Below, piece by piece: positions 18,809 through 26,762 of a stretch of 64,000 nucleotides of DNA. Source of the DNA: Flavobacteriaceae bacterium UBA4166. GTDB taxonomy: Bacteria > Bacteroidota > Bacteroidia > Flavobacteriales > Flavobacteriaceae. The notes below the pieces were generated by a model. That model searched no databases. It was not told the origin of the DNA and saw only the letters and a program-made list of their open reading frames with translations. A program made the position numbers and the translations under genes. Every line of letters starts with the position of its first letter. The stretch's first letter is position 1. Where the stretch lies: NCBI GenBank assembly GCA_002379985.1, contig DFVG01000030.1:277301-341300 (forward strand), given 5' to 3'.

Positions 18809-19801
18809 ATGGCAATGATTGGCGATATAGATGTGGGCGAATTCCCACTATTATTAGCTCCCATGGAAGATGTGAGCGACCCTCCCTTTCGAGCCCTTTG
18901 CAAAGAGCAAGGTGCTGATGTGGTGTATACGGAGTTTATTTCTTCGGAAGGATTGATACGCGACGCGGCGAAAAGCGTCATGAAGTTAGATATTTACGAA
19001 AAGGAACGCCCCGTAGGAATTCAGATCTTCGGTGCGGTATTGGAGTCGATGTTGAAAAGTGTGGAGATCGTAGAAGCCAGTGGCCCGGATATTATTGATA
19101 TCAACTTTGGTTGTCCAGTGAAAAAAGTTGTATCCAAAGGTGCCGGGGCCGGTATTCTGAAGGATATTGACCTGATGGTGTCTTTAACTGAAGCAATGGT
19201 AAAGCACACCAAACTTCCCGTAACGGTGAAAACGCGACTGGGCTGGGACCATGATTCTATAAAAATTGTTGAGGTGGCGGAACGATTGCAAGATGTAGGC
19301 TGCAAGGCCATCTCTATTCACGGCCGAACGCGCGCTCAAATGTATAAAGGAGATGCGAATTGGGAACCCATCGCTGCGGTCAAGAATAATCCGCGCATGC
19401 ATATTCCTGTTTTTGGGAACGGTGACGTGAACACCCCGGAGCGCGCTGTTGAGATGCGCGATAAATACGGATTAGACGGCGCTATGATTGGTCGGGCGAG
19501 TATTGGGTATCCTTGGTTCTTTAAGGAAGTAAAACATTTTATGCAAACAGGCACCCATTGCGCCCCGCCTAGTATGCAGGAACGAGTAGACGCCGCAAGA
19601 CGTCATCTTCAAATGGCAATCGACTGGAAAGGGGAAAGGCTAGGTGTCTTTGAAACGAGAAGGCATTACACCAACTATTTTAAAGGAATTCCCAACTTCA
19701 AGCCGTATCGTATGAAAATGGTGACCAGTGATGATCCACAAGGTGTGTTTGATGCTTTTGATGAAGTATTAGACCTATTTGGAGATCATCAATTTGCTTA
19801 A
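18809..19801 (+). CDS. dusB: tRNA-dihydrouridine synthase
   Basis: 330 residues, FMN-dependent TIM barrel that reduces uridine to dihydrouridine in tRNA D-loops. Motifs: LLAPMEDVSDPPFR at the N-terminus, DINFGCPVKKV with the catalytic Cys, SIHGRTRAQMY, and GRASIGYPW. The C-terminal helical domain includes RRHYTNYFKG. Start at ATG 18809 gives MAMIGD; a second Met two codons later is an alternative. It converges on the permease gene with a 4-base overlap. Confidence 0.95.
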   Translation: MAMIGDIDVGEFPLLLAPMEDVSDPPFRALCKEQGADVVYTEFISSEGLIRDAAKSVMKLDIYEKERPVGIQIFGAVLESMLKSVEIVEASGPDIIDINFGCPVKKVVSKGAGAGILKDIDLMVSLTEAMVKHTKLPVTVKTRLGWDHDSIKIVEVAERLQDVGCKAISIHGRTRAQMYKGDANWEPIAAVKNNPRMHIPVFGNGDVNTPERAVEMRDKYGLDGAMIGRASIGYPWFFKEVKHFMQTGTHCAPPSMQERVDAARRHLQMAIDWKGERLGVFETRRHYTNYFKGIPNFKPYRMKMVTSDDPQGVFDAFDEVLDLFGDHQFA

Positions 19802-21003
19802 TCTAGTAATGGTGCGCGGACACGACTGGCAGCAATCTTCGACGCGAGTAACCCCAACACGAAAATCGTACAGAACACGATAAGAATATTAGGCATGGTG
19901 AGTTCCATGGGGTAGGGCAGAGTAGCGGTAATATACACCCATTCAAATTGAAGTTGCCCCCACACAATTAAAATTCCTAACAGAATACCAAGAAGCCCTC
20001 CTAGGGTGGTCATCAGCACCCCTTGTAAGAAAAAAATGTTTCTAATAGAAGGTAAGGTGGCCCCTAAGTTGTAAAGTGTCTTGATGTTTTTACGCTTATC
20101 GAGAACCATCATGATGATGGATCCAATAACATTAAACAGCGCAATGATCATCACAAGGGTAAAGATTAGATATACGGCGATATTTTCAGTGTTCAACATT
20201 TTGTAAAGCGCATCATTCTGTTGAATACGATTTTTGATGAGGATTTCTTCGGAAAAAATCTCCTGTAGCGCTTCTTTAAGAGTTGCTTCGTCTGCAGAAG
20301 GTGCTGTTTTTATTTCGAGAGATGAAATGGTTCGTTCATCCATCTCCAACAGTGTTCGCGCGGTGGCAATATCACTGAACACAAAGGCATTATTGGCCTC
20401 TTCGTTGACGTCGTACACCCCGGAAACAACCGCGGAAGCGCGATTAAATGCACTGGCAGCGTCTAGTGCCGAAATTTGACCTGTTCCCGGTTTGGGAACA
20501 TATAGCTCCAAAGGGTTGGTATAATCGTAGGTGCCTAAAGAAAGCTTGTAGGCGGTGCCAAAACCCAAGACTACTTCTCCGTCTCCGGGAGTGAACCATT
20601 GTCCCACCGCCAAAATACTGTCCAAGGGCTTTACGGAAGCATACGAGGCATCAACTCCTTTGATCGCTGCGATATCATTTTTGCCCTTGAATTGTAAGAA
20701 CACCCGTTCTTCTACTACTTGGGCATAGGAAATAATGCCGGGAAGCGCTTTTAATCTAGATTCGGTGTCTTCAGAAAAAGAAATGGTTTTTCCCGATGCC
20801 GGAAGTACTTTGAGGTCGCTGTCAAAAAAATTACTGAATTGAAGGCTGAAATCTTTCAGACCCGAAAAGGCAGAGAGTACGATAAATAATGCCATCGCTC
20901 CCACAATTACTCCTACGGCCGCAATAATGGAAATAATGTTAATGGCGTTATTGCTGCTTTTAGAAAATAAATACCGCTTCGCGATGTAGAGCGAGAAGTT
21001 CAC
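19798..21003 (-). CDS. ABC transporter permease, LolC/LolE-FtsX family
   Basis: 401 residues. N-terminal helix at about 20-45 (INIISIIAAVGVIVGAMALFI), a large periplasmic MacB-like domain (about 50-265), then three C-terminal helices (about 275-385) ending in a short basic tail. This is the lipoprotein-releasing type that moves lipoproteins out of the inner membrane; its ATPase is not in the window. It follows rbfA by one base and shares its transcript. Confidence 0.88.
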   Translation of the reverse strand: MNFSLYIAKRYLFSKSSNNAINIISIIAAVGVIVGAMALFIVLSAFSGLKDFSLQFSNFFDSDLKVLPASGKTISFSEDTESRLKALPGIISYAQVVEERVFLQFKGKNDIAAIKGVDASYASVKPLDSILAVGQWFTPGDGEVVLGFGTAYKLSLGTYDYTNPLELYVPKPGTGQISALDAASAFNRASAVVSGVYDVNEEANNAFVFSDIATARTLLEMDERTISSLEIKTAPSADEATLKEALQEIFSEEILIKNRIQQNDALYKMLNTENIAVYLIFTLVMIIALFNVIGSIIMMVLDKRKNIKTLYNLGATLPSIRNIFFLQGVLMTTLGGLLGILLGILIVWGQLQFEWVYITATLPYPMELTMPNILIVFCTIFVLGLLASKIAASRVRAPLLD

Positions 21004-21004
21004 C

Positions 21005-21400
21005 TTATTTTTTCTTTCGCCTGTCCAAAAGATCCGGGTTTTCCAAAGGGTTTTCTTCTCCTTTTACGGCTTTTTCAATATTCTCAATATATTCTAAACT
21101 ATCATCGTTATAGAAAATAAGTTCGGGCATTTTTCGCAATTGATGCTTCACCTTTTGAGCGATTTCATGCTTTATTTTAGGCCCCAGCTGCTTTATTTCA
21201 TCCACGAGGGTTTCGGCCTTTTCCGAAGGAAATACACTGAGATATACTTTTGCTACGGAAAGATCTACCGTCACAGACACCTTTGTCACCGTTACAATAA
21301 GATGAAGTTGCCCCGCTTGGCGCAGTAAATTCTGAATGGTTTCGGCAAGATCTTCTTGTAAGACCCCCGCAATTTTCTTTTGGCGATTGCTTTCTGTCAT
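21005..21400 (-). CDS. rbfA: Ribosome-binding factor A
   Basis: 131 residues from the ATG at 21400; the longer frame reading upstream crosses the promoter and is rejected. KH-type fold: N-terminal RQKKIAGVLQEDLAETIQ helix, VTKVSVTVDLSVAKVYLSVF strands, a QKVKHQLRKMPELIFYNDDS block, and a charged tail. It assists 30S maturation and cold adaptation. A TATTTTTG -7 element lies just upstream on the same strand. Confidence 0.95.
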   Translation of the reverse strand: MTESNRQKKIAGVLQEDLAETIQNLLRQAGQLHLIVTVTKVSVTVDLSVAKVYLSVFPSEKAETLVDEIKQLGPKIKHEIAQKVKHQLRKMPELIFYNDDSLEYIENIEKAVKGEENPLENPDLLDRRKKK

Positions 21401-21404
21401 GATG

Positions 21405-21412
21405 CAAAAATA
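21405..21412 (-). promoter_or_regulatory. -7 element for rbfA
   Basis: On the minus strand this reads TATTTTTG, 4 bases before the rbfA ATG, so the leader would be extremely short. It supports the ATG at 21400 as the start rather than the longer frame. Confidence 0.35.
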
Positions 21413-21454
21413 CGACAATATACCTGAATAGTAGGAGGATCGAACCGCTCTTCT

Positions 21455-21462
21455 TATTTTTG
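21455..21462 (+). promoter_or_regulatory. -7 element for mce
   Basis: TATTTTTG 22 bases before the mce ATG, on the opposite strand to the rbfA element 43 bases away; the two genes are divergently transcribed from this short region. Confidence 0.4.
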
Positions 21463-21484
21463 AATCCAAAGAAAAAAGCTAAAC

Positions 21485-21886
21485 ATGAATAAAATTGAAC
21501 ACATAGGTATTGCGGTGAAAGATTTGGAAGCCGCGAATAAAACATATGAAGCACTGCTTGGAGTAGCGCCCTACAAATCGGAAACCGTTGAGAGTGAATC
21601 AGTGACGACATCGTTCTTTCATTGTGGAGAAAGCAAAATTGAATTACTGGAAGCGCTAAACGAAGAAAGCGCCATCGCAAAATCGATTGCGAAACGAGGA
21701 GAAGGAATCCATCACATTGCTTTTTCCGTAGATAATATAGAAGAAGAGATACAACGGCTTTCAAAACAAGGTTTCGTGGTCTTAAATGAGAGACCTAAAA
21801 AGGGAGCCGATAATAAATGGGTGGCTTTTTTACATCCAAAGTCAGCCAACGGAGTGCTTGTTGAGTTGTGTCAAGAGATTGAATAG
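21485..21886 (+). CDS. mce: Methylmalonyl-CoA epimerase
   Basis: 133 residues of the glyoxalase/VOC fold. Two beta-alpha-beta modules carry the metal ligands: His in IEHIGIAVKDL near the N-terminus, His in GEGIHHIAFSVDNI, and Glu in GVLVELCQE at the C-terminus. It interconverts the R and S forms of methylmalonyl-CoA in propionate/succinate metabolism. No mutase gene lies in the window. Confidence 0.93.
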   Translation: MNKIEHIGIAVKDLEAANKTYEALLGVAPYKSETVESESVTTSFFHCGESKIELLEALNEESAIAKSIAKRGEGIHHIAFSVDNIEEEIQRLSKQGFVVLNERPKKGADNKWVAFLHPKSANGVLVELCQEIE

Positions 21887-21918
21887 ACGTGTATCAATCA
21901 CATTTTGAAAGAAATAAT

Positions 21919-21948
21919 TTGAAGTAACTCCAAAGAGTTTTACATTTG
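21919..21948 (+). promoter_or_regulatory. Promoter of the CAT-anticodon tRNA
   Basis: TTG at 21919-21921 and TACATTTG at 21941-21948 with a 19-base spacer match the Bacteroidetes -33/-7 consensus. The tRNA begins 13 bases further on. Confidence 0.65.
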
Positions 21949-21961
21949 CAGCTTGTTTCTA

Positions 21962-22035
21962 GGTCCCATAGCTCAGCTGGTTAGAGCACCTGACTCATAA
22001 TCAGGGGGTCCTTGGTTCGAGCCCAAGTGGGACCA
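21962..22035 (+). tRNA. tRNA with CAT anticodon, tRNA-Met (or tRNA-Ile2)
   Basis: 74 bases. Acceptor arms GGTCCCA and TGGGACC pair fully, discriminator A at 22035, CCA not encoded. The anticodon stem CCTGA/TCAGG holds loop CTCATAA, so the anticodon is CAT. Elongator Met is the default reading; a lysidine-modified isoleucine tRNA reading ATA cannot be excluded by eye. Confidence 0.95.
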
Positions 22036-22215
22036 CATAGTTTAAAAGCATTGCCAGCTGTTGTTAGGAAGGGGAGAATGAAACGGCAGCGACCATATTT
22101 GAAATAATAATTTTCTTGGCGCAAGAAAGATACTATTGGCAATAAAATTTCGTTAGTAGAGTCAATTGAGCACCGGGAAACAGACAGTTAAAACATTGAT
22201 AACTAATTTTTTTCT

Positions 22216-22244
22216 TTGTTGTTTGAAAAAATTTGTTACTTTAG
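22216..22244 (+). promoter_or_regulatory. Probable promoter of the small PID-CTERM-like gene
   Basis: TTG at 22216-22218 and TACTTTAG (22237-22244, one mismatch to TAnnTTTG) with an 18-base spacer, 9 bases before the ATG at 22254. Confidence 0.4.
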
Positions 22245-22253
22245 CCCACTAAT

Positions 22254-22481
22254 ATGCGACCCCAAATCGTAACCATACTAACCGTGGTATTCACTGGTTT
22301 GATAAATACTGCTGTGACGGCACAATCAACCGGTATAGAATCTGGACCACCACCCCCTCCCCAAAGGACGCCAGTTGAACTGCCTTTGGATGGATGGATT
22401 ACTGCATTGGTGGTGTTAGCAGTAATTTATGGAGGCTTTATCGCCTATAAGCGATGGAAGACTACCGATACGCCTGCATAA
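22254..22481 (+). CDS. Small secreted protein with PID-CTERM-like tail
   Basis: 75 residues. Signal peptide 1-23 (ending AVTAQ), a very short Pro-rich mature stretch (ESGPPPPPQ), then L-P-L-D-G-W, a single membrane helix (about 48-65) and a basic end (YKRWK). The order motif-helix-basic tail resembles the PID-CTERM sorting signals of Bacteroidetes (P-I-D-G followed by helix and KK), with Leu and Trp instead of Ile and Gly. The mature part would be only about 20 residues. Function unknown. It overlaps ribE tail to tail by 20 bases. Confidence 0.65.
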   Translation: MRPQIVTILTVVFTGLINTAVTAQSTGIESGPPPPPQRTPVELPLDGWITALVVLAVIYGGFIAYKRWKTTDTPA

Positions 22482-23052
22482 TTCGACTTACATATTTTCC
22501 AATAACATCAAACTCTAAATTTACAGTGGCTTCTTTTTGAAGCATTTTGAAGTTCGTGTGTTCCAGGGTATATGGAATAATAGCCACACTAAATTGATCT
22601 GCTTGAGAGTTAATAACCGTCAAACTAACGCCGTTGACCGTAATCGATCCTTTTTCTACGGTAATATTTCCCTGAGAGGGATCGTACTGAAATGTAAAGA
22701 TAGTGCTCCCATCAGCATTGTTAATGCCTATACAGGTTGCGATTTGATCTACGTGTCCTTGTACCATATGGCCGTCTAAGCGAGCTCCAAGTTTCATAGC
22801 ACGCTCTAAGTTTACGCTATCTCCTTCTTGAAGACTCCCCAAATTACTTTTTTCTAAGGTCTCTTGAATTGCCGTTACTGTATATTGAGTTTCAGAAACT
22901 GCAACAACTGTAAGACAGACCCCATTGTGTGCAACACTTTGATCTATTTTTAATTCATTGGAAAGATCACTTTCAATAGTGATGTGAAGATTTTCTTGTT
23001 CTGAAACCAATTTTCTTACGGTTCCAACTGTTTCAACAATTCCTGTGAACAT
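22462..23052 (-). CDS. ribE: Riboflavin synthase, alpha subunit
   Basis: 196 residues from the ATG at 23052, which gives the invariant MFTGIVE start; the longer frame is rejected. Two lumazine-binding beta-barrel halves: first with VAHNGVCLTV, second beginning LDGHMVQGHVDQ and containing GSITVNGVSLTV. It dismutates 6,7-dimethyl-8-ribityllumazine to riboflavin. No FMN riboswitch is visible in the 55-base intergenic region shared with pdxA. Confidence 0.97.
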   Translation of the reverse strand: MFTGIVETVGTVRKLVSEQENLHITIESDLSNELKIDQSVAHNGVCLTVVAVSETQYTVTAIQETLEKSNLGSLQEGDSVNLERAMKLGARLDGHMVQGHVDQIATCIGINNADGSTIFTFQYDPSQGNITVEKGSITVNGVSLTVINSQADQFSVAIIPYTLEHTNFKMLQKEATVNLEFDVIGKYVSRIMQAYR

Positions 23053-23067
23053 TATAAAGCCTTTAAG

Positions 23068-23087
23068 TACATTTGTATACAAAAGTA
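23068..23087. promoter_or_regulatory. Overlapping divergent -7 elements of pdxA and ribE
   Basis: TACATTTG (23068-23075, plus strand, toward pdxA) is followed 4 bases on by CAAAAGTA (23080-23087), which reads TACTTTTG toward ribE on the minus strand. The two elements form a near-palindrome, so each start site would fall within or next to the other -7 element. Confidence 0.5.
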
Positions 23088-23107
23088 AGCATATAGCCCT
23101 TGGAATT

Positions 23108-24172
23108 ATGGGAAAGAAAAAGAAAATAGTAGTAGGGATTTCATTGGGAGACCTCAATGGCGTGGGAAGTGAAATTATTTTGAAAACATTTCAGGATGCT
23201 CGCATGTTCGATTTTTGTACCCCTGTGGTTTTTGGAAACACGAAGCTATTATCACATTATAAAAAGCTCTATGAGACTGAGGTTAGTGTTCACGGAATTG
23301 ATCACCTTAAGTCTGTAGTACATCAAAAGTTCAACGTGTTGAATGTCTGGAAAGAATCAGTAAAAGTTTCCTTAGGAGAAGAAGACAAGACAGCCGGAGC
23401 TTATGCCATAAAATCCTTAAAAGCTGCGGTCAAAGCGTTGAAAGAATCAAGAATCGATGTGCTTGTAACGGCACCTATTCACAAATCGAATGTACAATCA
23501 GAATCCTTTCAGTTTCCCGGGCATACCGACTATCTTGCTCAAGAGCTCGAAGGCGATAGCTTAATGTTAATGATTGCAGGTCCGCTGCGCGTAGGGCTTC
23601 TCACAGACCATGTGGCCGTGAAGGATGTGCCTTCACAAATCACCAAAGAACGTATTCACAAAAAGATCAATACGATACATAAAACATTGAAGGAGGACTT
23701 TCGGATTCGAACACCAAAGATTGCTGTATTAGGTATCAATCCTCACACCGGAGACAATGGGGTAATAGGCAAAGAAGACGATGAGGTACTGCGCCCGGCA
23801 TTGGACGAACTTCGAAAGAGCGATAAAATAGTCTTGGGACCCTACGCTGCAGACAGTTTTTTTGGTTCTGGAAATTATAAGAATTTTGACGCGATTATCG
23901 CTTCGTATCACGATCAAGGCCTCATTCCTTTTAAGACACTATCTTTCGGAAAAGGAGTGAATTACACGGCTGGGTTAAATAAAATAAGAACCTCTCCGGA
24001 TCATGGTACCGCCTTTGATGTGGCGGGCAAAAACAAAGCAAACCCAGAATCCTTTAAAGAAGCGGTGTTTGCCGCGATTGAAATTTATAAGGCCCGAAAA
24101 GAATATCAGAAAATTAGCAAAAACGTGTTGCCGTTGAGCCGAAAAAAACCACACTCCAAAAAGAGAAGCTAA
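23108..24172 (+). CDS. pdxA: 4-hydroxythreonine-4-phosphate dehydrogenase
   Basis: 354 residues from the ATG at 23108; upstream in-frame codons would run through the promoter. Motifs: VGISLGDLNGVGSEI at the N-terminus, TAPIHKSN, PGHTDYLA with a metal His, NPHTGDNG, and SYHDQGLIPFK with a second metal His. It makes the precursor condensed by PdxJ in pyridoxal phosphate synthesis. The lysine-rich tail (KKPHSKKRS) is a lineage extension. Divergent from ribE. Confidence 0.97.
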   Translation: MGKKKKIVVGISLGDLNGVGSEIILKTFQDARMFDFCTPVVFGNTKLLSHYKKLYETEVSVHGIDHLKSVVHQKFNVLNVWKESVKVSLGEEDKTAGAYAIKSLKAAVKALKESRIDVLVTAPIHKSNVQSESFQFPGHTDYLAQELEGDSLMLMIAGPLRVGLLTDHVAVKDVPSQITKERIHKKINTIHKTLKEDFRIRTPKIAVLGINPHTGDNGVIGKEDDEVLRPALDELRKSDKIVLGPYAADSFFGSGNYKNFDAIIASYHDQGLIPFKTLSFGKGVNYTAGLNKIRTSPDHGTAFDVAGKNKANPESFKEAVFAAIEIYKARKEYQKISKNVLPLSRKKPHSKKRS

Positions 24173-24199
24173 AAAGCCTTTTCCATTCAAATAATTTTT

Positions 24200-24207
24200 T
24201 ATCTTTG
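24200..24207 (+). promoter_or_regulatory. -7 element for yceD-rpmF
   Basis: TATCTTTG matches TAnnTTTG exactly and lies 44 bases before the yceD ATG. It probably drives the yceD-rpmF transcript. Confidence 0.55.
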
Positions 24208-24251
24208 CACCCGCCTTATAGACAAGGTGATGGTGTAACCAAGGAGAGATT

Positions 24252-24794
24252 ATGGAGGAATTGAAAGAATTTACGATTTCCTTCGCGGGATTGAAGCTAG
24301 GAGAACACCGCTTTGATTTTGACATTGACAATTCGTTCTTTGCACATTTTGAGTATAAAGAGTTTAATGAAGCATCCATTAAGGCCGACTTACTTTTAGT
24401 AAAAAAGGCTACTTTGCTGGAGCTTAACTTAGACTTCAAGGGTACTGTTAATGTTGCTTGCGACGTGAGTAACGAACCGTATAACCAAGAAGTTTCAGGC
24501 TCTTACCGTTTTGTGGTGAAATTTGGAGATGAATTTGACGATTCCGAAGAAGATATTATTATAATACCTCATGGCAGTCATCAAATCAATATTCAGCAAC
24601 AGGTGTATGAATCGATTGTCTTATCGATTCCACAGAAAAGAATTCACCCTGGAGTGGAAGACGGAACCTTAGACAGTGAGATACTCAAAAAACTAGAAGA
24701 ATTGCAACTGAATGCTAATGAGCATTCCAAAAGCGATCCAGATGAAACCGATCCCCGATGGGACGAACTAAAGAAATTATTAACGGATAAATAA
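24252..24794 (+). CDS. yceD: DUF177 protein, YceD-like 23S rRNA accumulation factor
   Basis: 180 residues. N-terminal LKLGEHRFDFDID, a middle LDFKGTVNVACDVSNEPY block, and acidic DDSEED before a C-terminal helix match DUF177. The family is linked with 23S rRNA accumulation and almost always precedes rpmF, as here (9 bases). Confidence 0.9.
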   Translation: MEELKEFTISFAGLKLGEHRFDFDIDNSFFAHFEYKEFNEASIKADLLLVKKATLLELNLDFKGTVNVACDVSNEPYNQEVSGSYRFVVKFGDEFDDSEEDIIIIPHGSHQINIQQQVYESIVLSIPQKRIHPGVEDGTLDSEILKKLEELQLNANEHSKSDPDETDPRWDELKKLLTDK

Positions 24795-24803
24795 TACAAG
24801 GTA

Positions 24804-25001
24804 ATGGCACATCCTAAAAGAAAAATCTCGAAAACAAGAAGAGATAAAAGAAGAACACATTACAAAGCCACTGCTCCTCAAATTGCAACAGACCCAACTA
24901 CCGGGGAGGCACATTTGTTTCACAGAGCACATTGGCACGAAGGGAAATTGTACTACCGAGGTCAAGTAATTATTGACGCTGCTGAGGAAGTAGAAGCATA
25001 A
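24804..25001 (+). CDS. rpmF: 50S ribosomal protein L32
   Basis: 65 residues beginning MAHPKRKISKTRRDKRR, the L32 signature. The four zinc-binding cysteines of many L32 proteins are absent; the tail is FHRAHWHEGKLYYRGQ, as in Bacteroidetes. Followed by a terminator, so fabH has its own start. Confidence 0.97.
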   Translation: MAHPKRKISKTRRDKRRTHYKATAPQIATDPTTGEAHLFHRAHWHEGKLYYRGQVIIDAAEEVEA

Positions 25002-25024
25002 TCTTCTGAACTATATTAACATAC

Positions 25025-25052
25025 AACTCTCGCAATCTTGTGAGAGTTTTTT
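25025..25052 (+). terminator. Rho-independent terminator after rpmF
   Basis: Arms AACTCTC (25025-25031) and GAGAGTT (25042-25048) with a T run directly after. Confidence 0.8.
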
Positions 25053-25164
25053 ATTGTGTTATAATTTCCCAAAAAATACTATTTTGACCCGGCTTTTGCG
25101 GTTTTTTTAGTAATTTTCTAGCCTTTTAGGTTCATTTTGAGCTTATTTCGAAACGGAAAACTCT

Positions 25165-26163
25165 ATGAGTAATATAACTGCAGCCATTACTGCTGTTGGT
25201 GGCTATGTGCCTGACTACGTGCTTACCAATCAAATTTTGGAGACCATGGTGGATACCAATGACGAATGGATCACCACCCGTACAGGGATCAAGGAACGCC
25301 GTATTTTAAAGGATTCCAATAAAGGAACTTCCTATTTAGCCATAGAAGCGGCCAAAGATCTATTGGAAAAAAGTAACACAGATCCGGTTGATATCGATAT
25401 GGTGATTATGGCAACTGCCACCCCTGATATGCCCGTTGCATCTACCGGCGTTTACGTAGCTACCCAGATTGGAGCCGTAAACGCTTTTTCATTTGACCTT
25501 GTTGCTGCTTGTTCGAGCTTTCTGTATGGAATGTCCACGGCAGCACGCTACATTGAATCTGGAAAATATAAGAAAGTATTGCTTTTAGGAGCAGATAAAA
25601 TGTCCTCCATTATTGACTATGAAGACAGAACCACTTGTATCATATTTGGCGACGGCGGAGGTGCGGTACTTTTTGAACCCTCGCAAGAAGGATATGGCGT
25701 GCAAGACGAGATTTTACGATCGGATGGAATTGGACGACAAAGCTTGAAGATTGACGCAGGAGGCTCCTTAATGCCACCTTCCATAGAGACGGTTCAAAAC
25801 AAACAACATTATGTTTTCCAAGACGGTAAAACGGTGTTCAAGTTTGCTGTATCCAATATGGCGGATGTCAGTGAAAAAATAATGATGCGAAATGGTTTGA
25901 CTGGAGAAGATGTATCTTGGTTAGTACCCCATCAAGCCAACAGAAGAATTATCGATGCTACGGCCAAGCGCATGAACTTGCCTGATGAGAAAGTCATGAT
26001 GAACATTCATAAATACGGCAATACCACCTCTGCAACCTTACCCCTGTGCTTAGTAGATTATGAACATCAACTAAAAAAAGGAGATAATCTAGTATTCGCC
26101 TCTTTTGGAGGAGGGTTTACTTGGGGTGCAGTGTATGTCACTTGGGCGTATGACCCATCATAA
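25165..26163 (+). CDS. fabH: Beta-ketoacyl-ACP synthase III
   Basis: 332 residues. Catalytic triad C116 (AACSSFLYG), H256 (PHQANRRI) and N286 (GNTTSA). It condenses acyl-CoA with malonyl-ACP to start fatty acid synthesis; the GGGFTWG C-terminal motif is intact. It lies in yceD-rpmF-fabH-accB-accC; plsX, often found between rpmF and fabH, is missing. Confidence 0.97.
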   Translation: MSNITAAITAVGGYVPDYVLTNQILETMVDTNDEWITTRTGIKERRILKDSNKGTSYLAIEAAKDLLEKSNTDPVDIDMVIMATATPDMPVASTGVYVATQIGAVNAFSFDLVAACSSFLYGMSTAARYIESGKYKKVLLLGADKMSSIIDYEDRTTCIIFGDGGGAVLFEPSQEGYGVQDEILRSDGIGRQSLKIDAGGSLMPPSIETVQNKQHYVFQDGKTVFKFAVSNMADVSEKIMMRNGLTGEDVSWLVPHQANRRIIDATAKRMNLPDEKVMMNIHKYGNTTSATLPLCLVDYEHQLKKGDNLVFASFGGGFTWGAVYVTWAYDPS

Positions 26164-26181
26164 AAACTAAACCAAAAACAC

Positions 26182-26682
26182 ATGGAATTAAAAGAAATTC
26201 AAAATTTAATTAAGTTCGTGGCAAAGTCTGGCGCCAGCGAAGTAAAGCTGGAGATGGATGATGTAAAAATTACCATACGCACAGAAAGTAAAGATGCTAA
26301 GGGCAAGGCAGAAACAACCTACATTCAACAAGTGCCCGCTATGCAGGTGCCACAACAAGCAGCACCACAAGCCACGACACCTGCGGCAACAACGGCTTCA
26401 GAAGAAACCGCTTCAAAACCGGCAGCAGATGACGATTCAAAATACATTACTGTTAAGTCGCCAATTATCGGAACATTCTATCGGAAGCCATCACCAGACA
26501 AACCCGCCTTTAAAGAGGTAGGGGATTCAGTAGCAACGGGTGATGTTCTTTGTGTGATTGAGGCCATGAAGCTTTTTAATGAAATTGAAAGCGAAGTTTC
26601 CGGAAAAATCGTGAAAGTATTGGTAGATGACGCCTCTCCAGTAGAGTTCGACCAACCGTTGTTCTTGATCGATCCATCATAA
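26182..26682 (+). CDS. accB: Biotin carboxyl carrier protein of acetyl-CoA carboxylase
   Basis: 166 residues: N-terminal helical domain, a Pro/Ala/Thr-rich linker at about 52-85, then the biotinyl domain with EAMKLFNEIE, biotinylated Lys at 130. It carries CO2 between AccC and AccA/D. 18 bases after fabH, 80 bases before accC. Confidence 0.97.
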   Translation: MELKEIQNLIKFVAKSGASEVKLEMDDVKITIRTESKDAKGKAETTYIQQVPAMQVPQQAAPQATTPAATTASEETASKPAADDDSKYITVKSPIIGTFYRKPSPDKPAFKEVGDSVATGDVLCVIEAMKLFNEIESEVSGKIVKVLVDDASPVEFDQPLFLIDPS

Positions 26683-26762
26683 CAGTTTTGATACCGAAAA
26701 GCATTTCGGTCCACCCGAATGGAATGTTTGTAATGCATTCGGACTCCTAAAAACGAATCTAT

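Noticed and set aside
21962..22035. Assignment as tRNA-Ile2 rather than tRNA-Met.
   Set aside because: Both share the CAT anticodon; no determinant decisive by eye. Met is kept as default and the alternative is noted.
22462..23157. Longer ribE frame starting at 23157.
   Set aside because: It runs through the divergent promoter and pdxA; the true start gives MFTGIVE at 23052.
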